Assembly: GCA_004009845.1 (NCBI GenBank)
Contig: RMBW01000027.1
Coordinates: 1-64,000 of the forward strand
DNA: 64,000 nt
Source: Davidsoniella eucalypti
Taxonomy: Eukaryota > Ascomycota > Sordariomycetes > Microascales > Ceratocystidaceae
Direction of reading: 5' to 3'
Below the pieces are notes generated by a model that was not told the DNA's origin, made no database searches, and was given only the letters and a program-made list of their open reading frames with translations. The position numbers were made by a program, and so were the translations under genes. Shown here in pieces: positions 45,205 to 55,141 of the stretch (positions are counted from its first letter, which is position 1; each line of letters starts with the position of its first letter).

Positions 45205-48032
45205 ATGGCCTATGCTGCTGAGCTTGCGGCCCTCACCGACGAGCTTGTCGAAGCCATCACTGGCTTCTCGCCTACCGTAAGCCAATATACCATGTCTGCA
45301 TTGCTTCTCTTGGGGCCCGCCATATCTAACGGAGTCTTCTTCTTTCTCTTGTGCCCCTCGAAAAGACCCAGCCCCGCCGCTTCACCAGCCTGCGCGATGC
45401 CACTGCCCGCAAGATCCGCCACCATCCGTTTCTCCGGACCAACCAGTTCGATGTCGCCGCCCAGCTCGAAGGCCTCGAAGAGCGCTTCCGCGTGCACTGT
45501 CGCGATGGCCTCGCAAACCACCTGCACAACAGCCGTCTAGCCTTAGATCGCATAGAGTCCAAGTGGCATCCGGATATCCTACATCTACTGCTGGAGCTTA
45601 CCGACCACCCTGTCTCCAAAACCAAGCTTGAAGATGTTCAAGCCTTGGCTAGAGAGGAAGAAGAGGAGGTCAAGCCACTACGCTGGGAAGACATTGCCCG
45701 CGAAGATGGCTGGGATCAGGATGATCCTTCCATATGGGACACTATCCAGTATAGCGACGGCTCAGATGACGAAATAGTGCTTCACGACGACTGGCCCGAC
45801 TCCAACAATGACGGTCCAACCTCTCCCGCTACAGATGATAGCAGTTTGCTGGACGCTAAGCGCGCTGACTTTCTCATCTTCCCCGACGACCAAGGCCAGC
45901 GAGATCGAATCTCCCATGCCCAGACCTGGCGCATGACACAACCTGCTCCAGATGCTTTGGGCCGATTGCGCAAAGTACCAGTGTCCGAGTTTGATATGGT
46001 CCGCGAAGTTCTTTTCATGCTTCAGGGCTTACCCACCACGCTTTTCCGCGCAGACTACTCACCAGATCCTAAGTTTCAATTGGAAAATATTGCTTGGGAG
46101 ACACACAAAAACCTCGCACATATCTTCTCTGAGTCAGGCTGCAAACTTGCAGTGCTACGCCGCTTTGTTAAGCAGACTCAAAAGGCATACCACCTTCAGG
46201 TCCTTAGTGATTCAATAGAGAAACGTCTACGACAGTTTGATGCTATTATATCAAGTATCGAGCAGGGCTTGATTGCCCCCGAAACAAACGTTACTATTAG
46301 CCTATTACTCATACAGCAGAAGCTCCAAGATCCTCTACAGGGTCTCGAGGTCTTAGGCAGTATCTTGAAAGAGCTACAGAATGTCCCCAATATGGGTTCG
46401 TTTCAGTACATTGAGCTCCTCTTCAACGAAATCAATAATGCCCAGACTATCAACCGCGCCGAAGTTGCGGTCTACCTTGCTCATGTCTTTCTAGAGTGCT
46501 TTCAGCTCTATCTCCGTTTGATTCGCATGTGGATGGAGGAAGGCCGGCTCATGCCCGGAGACCAAGTTTTCTTCATCTCCGAGGCTCCTGTTCAAATGCC
46601 ACTAAATCATCTTTGGAAAGAGCAGTTTAAGTTGCGCCAGACCAAAGATGGCAAGCTCTATGCACCGTCCTTTGTCAATGCTCCGGCCAAGCAGATTTTC
46701 ACCGCTGGAAAGAGTATCGTGATTCTCAAAAACTTGGGCAGGTACGAGAGCTTCAAGAAACAAGGGAGTGAAGAGCCACCGCTCACCCTGGATGAGATTG
46801 CACCCGGTGGACTTGGCCTTTTATCTTTTGCTGATCTTTTCATGCACTGGTTCGACAGATGGGTTAGCAGCAAGTTGGGCCAAACGTCAACCACTCTTAA
46901 ACACGTGCTATTAGACAATTGCGGGTTACGCTCAGCCTTCACAGCTATGGGGTGCATCTATTTCATGTCTGACGCTACTGTGTCTGATGCCTTCTGTCTC
47001 AATGTCTTCCAGAAGATCGACTCATTGAATCCAAGCTGGAGCGACCACTACACATTGACTTCGACAGCTCAGGAAGCCTATGCCAATGTTACACATACTA
47101 ATCGCATCAAAGTCGTGTGCGGTCACCGTGCTCAGAGAATTTCGGTTCGCAATGTTAGAGACTCTATCACAAACGGCCTATCAGGTCTCAAAGTCACATA
47201 TCGCCTAACTTGGCCAATCCAACTCGTGATATCTGAACAAAACGTTGGTGGCTACCAGACCATTTTTACCTTTCTACTACAGATTCGCCGCGCCATAGAA
47301 CTACTAGCACGGACACGCCTCCTCTCGCATATTCACCAAGAAAAAGAAGCCTGGGCCGAGTATTCTGCATATTATCACATCCGAGCCCGACTTCTATGGT
47401 TTTGCACATCGCTACGTTCGTATCTTACTGGTTTTGTACTAACGCCGGCCTGTAAAGTCATGCATGCTGAGATGGAAGAAGCTAAAGATGTCGACGATAT
47501 GTTGCAGGTGCAATTCCGCTTCATGAAGTGTGTGCTCAATGAATGTTGTCTAGGGCCCAAGCTACAGCCTATCTACGACGCCATGATAGACGTACTACAA
47601 CTATCAGTCACTTTAGAAAAATGCCATGCACGCCACGCAGCGCGTGAAGCAGCTGAGACAGCCGAGCTATCTCGTGTCTCGCTAGCCTCAACGCCAAATC
47701 GCAGACGCTCTTCGCGGCTATTTATTGGTGGTACCAATTCTAGTGTCTCTGATAGGACGCCCGTGGCCAAGAGGCAGCGTCACCCTGATAGTAGTGACGA
47801 TGAGGCAACTGGTCCAAACAATGCAGAGGGTGATGTCGCTGAGCAAGATGATGATCCAATATCGTATAGAAAGCGGCTAAAAGATATCTCGACGTCGTAT
47901 GAGAATAGCCTGCGCTTTATATCAGATGGGCTCCGGGCGGTAGCAAGAGCAACGTCGGATTCTGCATCAGCCAAGTGGGATTTGTTGGCGGAGATGCTGG
48001 AGATGAATACCAAGACGGATAGAGTCTTTTAG
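45205..48032 (+). CDS. Gamma-tubulin complex component, GCP5-like (Spc97/Spc98 family)
   Basis: Subunit of the gamma-tubulin ring complex that nucleates microtubules at the spindle pole body or septa. Exons 45205-45276 and 45366-48032 (89-bp intron with GTAAGC donor) give 912 aa. The N-terminal region has DILHLLLELTDHP and PLRWEDIAREDGW...IWDT, the latter typical of GCP5-type proteins. From about residue 220 the two GRIP domains follow (VREVLFMLQGLPTTLF; FLECFQLYLRLIRMWMEEGRL; AQEAYANVTHTNRIKVVC; KVTYRLTWPIQLVISEQNVGGYQTIFTFLLQIRRA). A charged, Ser-rich insert near 800 contains a KRQRH-type basic patch. Assignment to GCP5 and not GCP4 or GCP6 rests on the N-terminal block. The 3' end lies 81 bp from that of MTQ1, so the transcripts probably overlap. 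Confidence 0.85.
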
Positions 48033-48113
48033 GGTACGGACCCGATTGTCTTCATTTTATTTTATGTTTCTTGTTAGATATGTGCCAAGTAGCCTATATG
48101 TATATCTTCACTT

Positions 48114-49379
48114 TTACGTTTTATGACTGGTCGTAATGAATATAGACCGAATATTTCCGCTTCCTCTACATTCAACCCTCCAACTTGAACCATCCATTCT
48201 AGTAGTCTCTAAGAAGCTGGCCTCACCATCACAACATATCATATCTGGCCAATCTCGCCAAATCTCCACCGTAGCACCTGACCCTGAAAGAATGCCACTA
48301 CGATCAACCAAAGTAAGAACTCTTGCCGCCTGTTCAGCATCGCCAATCTCGAGCAAGACCACTCGACTCTTAGGTTCTCGGGACGACATCGCCGATACAA
48401 TAGCTAGTAATCTCTCGTAGAAGGCATCCTGATGGGCACAGTAAGCCGGATGCTCAACAGCGTCTCCCGGGACAAGGGCTAGTCTTGGCTCATAGCGTCG
48501 CGTTGAATAAGACAGTCCGTTAGAGCTAGGAGCAGACCATGATTCACGCGAGATGTATGGCGGATTGGAAATTATGATGTCCCAGTTAGACGATAGTCGG
48601 TCTATAGCTGATTGGTCGAATATATCGGCATGTGTGAAAGATATCGTAGCATCTTTTTGCAAGCTAGTAGAATTTCCTTGTGTTGGGATCGTGTGCGATG
48701 ATATCGCAGCAGAAAGATTTTCGTGGCAGAGGGAGATGGCTGTAGGTGAGATATCTACGCCGTGAACCTCTAGTTTTGGACCAGTCGAGCCACGAGATGA
48801 TTCATGTCCCGTCTGCTTCTTAGATTTACCGTAGAAATGTTCACACAGTTCCGTGTACAGCAATAACGGAATACATCCGGTGCCCGTACAAAAATCAACA
48901 ATGCTTAGCGTACGAGAAGCTCCTTCGCCGTTCGCCGAGGTCTTGATTTTGCCTTGCTTGATCAGCGATGCGAGAAACAGGACATATGCTTCCGTTTCTG
49001 AACGCGGTATCAAGACGCCTGGCCAACACTTGATCTCTAATCTACCAAACGGCTGTGTCCCTAGGATATATTGCAGTGGCTCGCCTTTACTGCGTCGATC
49101 ACATAGCGATGCCAAGAGCTGCTTTTGTTGCTGTTGCTGTTGGAGAGGCCGTTGGTGGTTTTTTGGTATTGTTGCTACCGATGATGGTGTTGGTGTGCTA
49201 GTTAGAGTGGAAGATGAAGAGGAATGAGATAGCTGTGGGCTTTGTGTAGTAACAAATTCTTTCAGCCAACGTAGCTCGTTTTGAGCAGACTGGATATCGC
49301 GGCAGGAAAGTATGAGCTTTGCAATATTGGAAGAAGATGTTTTAGCACGAATATATATTTGAGGTAATATTCGCGGCAT
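48114..49379 (-). CDS. MTQ1: Protein N5-glutamine methyltransferase, HemK/Mtq1 family (mitochondrial)
   Basis: Methylates the Gln of the GGQ motif in mitochondrial translation release factor. Single exon, 421 aa from the first real ATG at 49379; the frame runs on upstream to 49415 without another ATG. The N-terminus MPRILPQIYIRAKTSSSN is basic and free of acidic residues, as expected for mitochondrial import. Motifs: GEPLQYILGTQPFG, the SAM-binding loop VDFCTGTGCIPLLL, VHGVDISPTAISLC, and the substrate-binding NPPY in IISNPPYISRESW. A low-complexity Ser/Thr/Gln linker (residues ~50-90, encoded partly by CAA/CAG runs) is an unconserved insert. A cytosolic Mtq2-type enzyme is less likely given the length and N-terminus. 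Confidence 0.9.
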   Translation of the reverse strand: MPRILPQIYIRAKTSSSNIAKLILSCRDIQSAQNELRWLKEFVTTQSPQLSHSSSSSTLTSTPTPSSVATIPKNHQRPLQQQQQQKQLLASLCDRRSKGEPLQYILGTQPFGRLEIKCWPGVLIPRSETEAYVLFLASLIKQGKIKTSANGEGASRTLSIVDFCTGTGCIPLLLYTELCEHFYGKSKKQTGHESSRGSTGPKLEVHGVDISPTAISLCHENLSAAISSHTIPTQGNSTSLQKDATISFTHADIFDQSAIDRLSSNWDIIISNPPYISRESWSAPSSNGLSYSTRRYEPRLALVPGDAVEHPAYCAHQDAFYERLLAIVSAMSSREPKSRVVLLEIGDAEQAARVLTLVDRSGILSGSGATVEIWRDWPDMICCDGEASFLETTRMDGSSWRVECRGSGNIRSIFITTSHKT

Positions 49380-50119
49380 TTTCCTATAGGACAGATGTAT
49401 AGATGGTTGAAACAAGTTTAATATGGGTTCGAAAGGTGGTGATAGTTATTGGTAGATGTTGTTGAAACCTGATATCACAAGTGTAAACCCTAACTTGTGT
49501 AACGAATATAATTGATATAGCGCTTCAGATATTTTTCGCGTTAGGGTTTGCGAGTGAAATACTGTTATAGTCTTTCAAAAACGGCAGTAGGTGCTTTCAA
49601 TCGAGATATATTTTTTCTTCTTGACTATGCTGGTGCCTCTACATAAATACTGATACTGAATTATCCTGTTTGCAGTATGTATACCTGCAATGATAAGCTC
49701 TTGCATTAAACTCTTCTTTATGGATGCGTGAACTAGATTTACCACAGTAATTGTCGGTGGGCAGAAAAGGTCTTCAGAGATGTTTTGATAATATAATAAC
49801 TAATGTATAACTATATGTAACTATATAAATATTATAACCTTATTGAATTAAGGTACTCTTATGTTTTTCAGTATTTAATTTTTCCTCGGTGTTCCTTTTG
49901 CCTTTGCCGTTCCTTAGTTGTGACCAAGTTTTACCTTAGCGGGGCGCAGCCATCTTGTAGTGTTTTTCTTGCTTTACGCCTGAGGTTATCCACCTTGGTC
50001 ACTGGTCCACTTTTCATAGTCTTTTTAACAAGCTAAAGACCCCACTTAAAAAAGGTTCACTAAAGCGGCAAGAGCCAGCAGAGCAGTATAAATAGACAGC
50101 GCACCTCCATTTCTTTTTC
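49380..50119. other. Promoter region of MTQ1 and upstream flank of the 50-kb structured locus
   Basis: AT-rich. Two teloboxes lie close to MTQ1 (49486-49493 and 49541-49548). No coding signal. Confidence 0.5.
50087..50095 (+). promoter_or_regulatory. TATA box TATAAATAG upstream of a CT-rich initiator tract
   Basis: A strong consensus TATA box followed 10-70 bp later by an almost pure pyrimidine run (50107-50160). This is the classic layout of a fungal RNA polymerase II core promoter, yet no coding gene follows on the plus strand. Confidence 0.6.
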
Positions 50120-50880
50120 TTTTTCTTCTTTCCCTTCTTCTTCTTCTTTTTTTCTCTTCATCAAAAAGCAATACCATAGTTTGCCACGACCAGCATTCAG
50201 ACAAGGGCTTTACAACCCTTCCCACGGTGCTGTGTTGCCATTTTCCCTTCCTTCGGGTCGGGGAATCTACTTAGAAGAGCAATGTCCCTTGAACTAGGAA
50301 GTCTCGCCCCGCTGGGTTCATCGGGGATGAGATGCCAAAGATAGGGCACATATCATCAACAAAGGAAACCATTGGTTACCTTTGGTTTTCGGTGTTGTTG
50401 AGAAAGGAATGAAATTTATCGAGATGGTATGCTTGTTGATGAGACAGGATATATTGTGTATATTCTAGCATATACCGCTATGGTACTTGCTGTCTTGGTT
50501 CCAGTTGATCGTCAGACATTTTCTCATCTTTCCGAGCTGTATAACCCTAATGACATGTTCAGACCTTTGATTGGGCAATGTCACCAACACCGGCCTCTCA
50601 AAGAGTCCCGCCCTACAGTCCGGCACAGATACTTGGTCGCAGCCTCGGAGCCCCGGAATTCGTTCTTAGAACTCCGCACGCTTCGGCTCTCAACCTTCCT
50701 CCGAAAGACACAATTTCTTGAAAACTTTGTGCCTCTTCGGCCTCCTTTAGGTGGGGACAGCGCCCATCGTTTATTATCTCAGTGACCCTGGACACCACTC
50801 GGTGATGCTTCCCTCTAATATCCACTAGGGTTATATAGGGTTCCACCACACCCTGTGTTTTTAGAAGCTAGGTACACAAG
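50120..50880 (+). ncRNA. Candidate structured non-coding RNA locus
   Basis: A TATA box and pyrimidine tract precede about 750 bp with locally raised GC, no convincing ORF, and many strong local stems. AAGGG/CCCTT pairs at 50203-50207 and 50216-50220. CCCCG/CGGGG pairs at 50307-50311 and 50322-50326. The segment 50361-50383 folds as a 5-bp stem, a 1x1 mismatch, a 4-bp stem and a triloop. TTCGG loops and GGAATTC/GAACTCC pairing occur at about 50655-50690. The best frame (50429-50785) is a low-quality 118-codon reading. A 9-nt UAACCCUAA (50542-50550) could be a telomerase template; a 6-bp helix (50515-50520 with 50577-50582) would enclose it. Identity is unknown: telomerase RNA is one guess among several. 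Ends are not defined by the sequence. Confidence 0.35.
50542..50550 (+). other. UAACCCUAA, possible telomerase template or telobox
   Basis: Exact 1.5-repeat complement of TTAGGG inside the structured locus. The same core 8-mer occurs about nine more times in the window, so alone it is weak evidence. Confidence 0.2.
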
Positions 50881-51598
50881 TAGTTAGTCACAATTTGACA
50901 CCGTGCTCGTTAACAATTCCAATTTCTAGGGTTTTATGCATGGAATGTATAAGTCAAGATTTAGCACAAAGACAACTAGCAGCTTCGCTAATATACGTAG
51001 ACTTGCAGATGAACACCTACACGTGCATATCATCGTATTTTCTCATATATGCATCACATTGGCATCTGTAACTCATTAGTTCTAGTTCATGTTTACCTTC
51101 CTTCCCTCCGAAGGCCTAAGGCCACATTAGACATGAACCAAGTCAAGCATAGCTGCAGACGCTTTAAAGCTGCACATTGGCATACAGATGATACATGATC
51201 AGGACCAAAGAATGCATTCTATAAAAAGGAAATATCAGATCCAGCTAGAGCAATATACAAAAATCAATGACCCAATATCCTGCCCAACTATAACCTATGG
51301 CGCAAACGCCAATACCACATATTCTCCTTGTTATTAGCACTAACAACGAAAGAATATCCATAACTAAACCGTATATGCATCAAAAAGAACCCAAGATATA
51401 CAAAACACTGATAAACCCTCTGTCCCAAAATAGCAGCACGAGACTGCGCCCAATATATCCTGAACAAAAGAAACGGAAAACCAAAGACAAGCAATCATAC
51501 CAGCGTAGAAGACCAATAAAAAGAGATAACCAACGTCCCTGACAGTGAAAACATCGTACAGCCATCGGCAAAGAAGTCGACTCTTTTGATATCGCCAC

Positions 51599-51814
51599 TT
51601 ACGGGCTCTCTGGAGGAGTGTCTCCTTTGCACTGTCGACAGTCTTCAAGTGGCTCATCCTCTTGGATGATGTGCACGTTGTCCCGAATGCCACAAGTAAC
51701 GCCGTTAAGTCGGCCACGTTCACATTGCACAATGTGCTTGAAGCGGTCACGGTGCTGACCCTTGCTCTCGTGGAAATCTGCACAGCGGAATTCTGCGTAG
51801 ACGTTATCACACAT
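51599..51814 (-). CDS. Small Cys-rich protein, unknown function
   Basis: A 71-aa product starting MCDNVYAEFRC. Codon use matches real genes nearby and contrasts with the AT-rich flanks. It has six Cys (positions 2, 11, 31, 41, 59, 62), the last two as CRQC, plus several His, a pattern that could bind zinc. A good acceptor (TTTTCTTACAG) lies directly before the ATG. With a GTATGT donor at 52315 this suggests a 501-bp 5'-UTR intron, or a short upstream coding extension from 51874. At the 3' end the stop codon overlaps a GTAAGT donor. Splicing to the acceptor near 51541 would replace the end with about 58 residues including a strongly hydrophobic segment, but that intron lacks a good branch site. 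I recall similar short Cys-rich proteins in other filamentous fungi but no function. Confidence 0.6.
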   Translation of the reverse strand: MCDNVYAEFRCADFHESKGQHRDRFKHIVQCERGRLNGVTCGIRDNVHIIQEDEPLEDCRQCKGDTPPESP

Positions 51815-53933
51815 CTGTAAGAAAACCGCACGAAAAGGACGATCGACTTGGTAAGCTATATGCAACCCAAGCATGGTTTAGAGCAAAAGAGGAATGGATT
51901 GAGATACAGGTGATCGTATATAGCGAGTGATGTGTATTGTATATACGTTAGATTGTGTTGGGGAAGAGCGAGATGTGATAGATATCGGGCAGGGATCATA
52001 AGTGGAATCGTGTCGTGTAGTGACTTAATGTACAATGTACTATACAGAGCGATCTAGTATATAACAAGACAATGAATGATACGGGCGGATGAGCAAGGAT
52101 GACGGAAATAGCGTGTGGAACCAAGAATGGACGAATAGTGAGCCCCAAACTAGCAGATATCCTCAACATGAATTCAAACAGCCTCTTCTGGATAAGTAAA
52201 CAACCAACTACAGGACTATGTTTTTCTTTCATTTGAATTATCATTTCTGGGGTCACAATGAGAATGAGAAGCATAGCACATCGTTGTAGTGTGGTATTCA
52301 GGAACTCACACATACCTTGGGTGGGAAGTCAGACTAATGCAATATGAGTCTGTCCCCTTATGTTGCAGTAAGATAGTTTATATCTCGAACAGTAGGCTTT
52401 CGTTTTGGAGCAGCGTGGGAGTCAGGGCGGAATAGCGTGATGCAGTAGATTATAGAAGAACAAATAGCCGCGAATAGAATAGTGCCGTCGTTTAGAAGCG
52501 GGATCGGAGATGGATATGAAGAACACAATTGGGGTGGCCTATAATAGTTATGGCAGTAGCAGTTGTAGAAGCGGAAATAGTGACATAAACAGACAATCTC
52601 CCGATCTATCAGGCTGACAGATTGCATAATGGTATGGCTCGACAAACCAAAGAGAATCAGGGCCGCAACAGTATATAACGGGAGACGAAGAGCGAGAGAA
52701 AGAAAGGAGAGGCGGATTTGTACAGCCAGCGAGGTTTTTGCTCTGTCATTTCGTTCATATCCAAGCATGCGAATGCCAACAAGTGCGCATAAGACTAAGA
52801 AATCACAAGAGAAAAAGAGAAAAAGAGATGTATAGTGTCAATAGTTAGGTCGACGGGCAAAGCAAAACCTAAATCTACAGCTTCCGGGCTGGCAGTTACA
52901 GCTATAGATATGGCATATCGTTACTACGAGCACTGCATATCCCTCCTACGGTTGCTAGATATAGAGAATCAAGCGACAACAAGCCATTGTTTGCCAGGCA
53001 CTCGTCCTCTTTGGGAATATAGCGGAAAAAGAAGAAGACGAGGGGGGGGGGATTCATGCTATATTGTGCTACCAAGAAGGGAGAAAGGCGAGGATTGGGC
53101 GGCAATACATGAAAACGAGAGTGCAAACACATCGTTCTGGCAGGCTCGTTTGAATGGATCGCAGCTTGCATTTTGTGTGCTGACAGAAACGATCTTGAAT
53201 CGAGAAAACAAGACGACGAATATTATATATGTCTTTGTTTTACTGCTTGGACTGGTCTGGTCGCACCATCATAGAACCGCCGACAATTAGCCGTCGCCAT
53301 CTCTTGGAACCAGCCAAGATCAAACCGCATCAACCAAGATAAGGTCTGCTTGTAGACTATATATGTCAAAGCGAACCATCGGCGTTATTTACCCGTTTAT
53401 TGTTAGTCTGCGTTTCTTGTCATCCATAAAAAGCCGCTGTTTCTTCTTCTTCTGTCTTTTCTACTCTTTCCCCTTTGGCCTCTTCACTAGCCTTTTCTGT
53501 CAACTCGACGTTTTTTTCCGTCATCCTCCCCAATCTACAGCCGAGCCAACCTACGCTGCATATTCTGCATAGTCTGCATATCCTGTCCTGCACATCGCGC
53601 CATATTGCGTCTCCGATTGGTCCTATAGCGCCTGTTCCGATTCCCCGGAACAGCAACAGCCAGCTCAACGTAGATAAACAGTACGAAGTATCGGCAAGTT
53701 AGCAGGCTAGGCTTTTGGTAGTGCCAGGCCGTGTTGTTTCTCGCTGTTCTTTGCTGGTACCATTTGTTTTTGTGTGGGTGCTTAGTGCGTCATTTGCCGT
53801 GTTTGGAGCTCTGAGTCCAAAAAGAAGTCAGCTATACAAGGCATATATATGCACACCCTTGTCACCAACCGGCCACTCCTGCTCTAGTCATCTCTTTCTT
53901 TAGCCTATTTCACTGCCTACTACCACTACTACA
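51815..53933. other. Intergenic between the Cys-rich gene and the CobW-type gene
   Basis: Two 130-150-codon readings (52358-52768 minus, 52835-53290 plus) have atypical composition and no start or splice support, so I left them out. The segment 53300-53930 is the promoter of the CobW-type gene, with a pyrimidine-rich run at about 53440-53480. Confidence 0.5.
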
Positions 53934-55121
53934 ATGGCCGCCGTTGCTTCTCCTGCGGGCCGGGCCGATGCCTCGTCGCCCATCCCGATTACTATCGTGA
54001 CCGGTTTCTTGGGCTCTGGCAAGACCACGCTAATCCTCAACCTGATGCCGCAGCTCAAGGCCGCCAACCCCGACTACAAGCTGGCGCTAGTCAAAAACGA
54101 ATTTGGCGACCTGGCTGTCGATTCACAGCTGGCTGCGTCCAGCACCGTCAGCGGCGTGCAGGAGCTGCTTAATGGCTGCATCTGCTGCAACCTAGTGGGC
54201 CAGCTGCAGCCTGCCTTGGAGGAGCTGACTGCTTCCATCCGGCCCGATCGCTTTGTCATCGAGACGTCGGGCTCGGCTTTCCCTGCTACTTTGGCCCTAG
54301 AGATTAACCGCCTGGCGCGCGAGACTGGCCGCTACGTACTCGATGGTGTCGTTAGTGTCATAGACGTCGAGAACTGGAAGGGCTACGACGATACTAGCTA
54401 TACCGCAAAGGTACAGGCTCGCTATACCGACCTGGTAGTGTTCAATAAGTGGGAGATTTGCGATGAGGATCGTCTCGAGGAGTGTCGCGATCGCTTGGGC
54501 GACCTTGAAATGGATATTGCCTGGTGCAAGAGTACCAAGGGCTGGGTCTCCATCGGCCTGGTGTTTGGTATTGATGGCGGACTCGCCAAGACTCTGACTG
54601 ACAAAGAGCACGCTAAGAGCACATTGACGGACCAGCACAAACATCTCGAGGATGGCCACGATCACTCGCAGTGTGCTGACGATGCCCACAAGCATAGCCA
54701 CCAGACCGAAGTCGAGGTTCTCTCCGTCGAGCTCAAGCGGGGGAGTGACAGTGCTATCGCCGATGCTGCCGTCGACACTGCTAATCTCATGCGCTTACTC
54801 GAAACTGCATCCAAGGACGAAGTGTACCGCATCAAGGCTGTCATGACGCTTGCATCGCCTCCTCGCAACTCGGAAGTGAGCAATGTTCCCGTTGACTTCA
54901 AGGCTGGACGATACATCTTGAACTGGGCCTTTGGTAGATGGACATTCACGTCTGTCACAGCTGCTTCAGAGCATGCATCTAGTGAGAACGCAGTACTGCG
55001 CATGACTGTGATCTTGGCTCGTTATGAAAGTAGCAAATGGGCAAAGAAATTAGAGGCTTCTGATTTCTTTCAGCTTGCTGGCGACGTGAAAGGAGAACTT
55101 GATGTCTCCCGTATTCTGTAA
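53934..55121 (+). CDS. CobW/COG0523 GTPase, ZNG1-type metallochaperone
   Basis: Single-exon, 395 aa. G3E-family P-loop GTPase: Walker A GFLGSGKT at 24-31, the metal-binding CxCC motif GCICCN with Cys82, 84 and 85, ETSGSA, and an NKWE in the position of the guanine-specificity NKxD. A His/Asp-rich linker (about residues 233-262: HKHLEDGHDHSQC, HKHSHQ) precedes a C-terminal CobW_C-type domain (YRIKAVMTLA; ILNWAFGRWTF). ZNG1 proteins transfer zinc to methionine aminopeptidase; assignment to that function is by family, and other COG0523 members serve other metals. The start fits a CAATGGCC context. TAGGGTTAGGGTTA lies just past the stop. Confidence 0.9.
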   Translation: MAAVASPAGRADASSPIPITIVTGFLGSGKTTLILNLMPQLKAANPDYKLALVKNEFGDLAVDSQLAASSTVSGVQELLNGCICCNLVGQLQPALEELTASIRPDRFVIETSGSAFPATLALEINRLARETGRYVLDGVVSVIDVENWKGYDDTSYTAKVQARYTDLVVFNKWEICDEDRLEECRDRLGDLEMDIAWCKSTKGWVSIGLVFGIDGGLAKTLTDKEHAKSTLTDQHKHLEDGHDHSQCADDAHKHSHQTEVEVLSVELKRGSDSAIADAAVDTANLMRLLETASKDEVYRIKAVMTLASPPRNSEVSNVPVDFKAGRYILNWAFGRWTFTSVTAASEHASSENAVLRMTVILARYESSKWAKKLEASDFFQLAGDVKGELDVSRIL

Positions 55122-55127
55122 ATCTAG

Positions 55128-55141
55128 TAGGGTTAGGGTTA
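55128..55141. repeat. Short interstitial telomeric repeat TAGGGTTAGGGTTA
   Basis: A little over two TTAGGG units, seven bases past the stop codon of the CobW-type gene. This is too short to be a former chromosome end and probably belongs with the other teloboxes. Confidence 0.8.

Noticed and set aside
50290..50326. RNase P/MRP CR-I-like word (GGAAGUCUCGCCCC) in the structured locus
   Set aside because: Only a loose match. I could not find a convincing CR-V partner or the P4 pairing, so naming it RNase P or MRP RNA is not supported.
50429..50785. 118-codon ORF within the hairpin-rich locus
   Set aside because: Composition is not protein-like, the region forms strong local RNA stems, and the frame starts inside the putative transcript. 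Kept as the main counter-hypothesis to a non-coding RNA.
52358..53290. 130-150-codon ORFs on both strands upstream of the CobW-type gene
   Set aside because: Mixed composition, many Cys/Tyr/Ser or Arg runs from AT-rich DNA, no recognised motif and no conserved-looking block.
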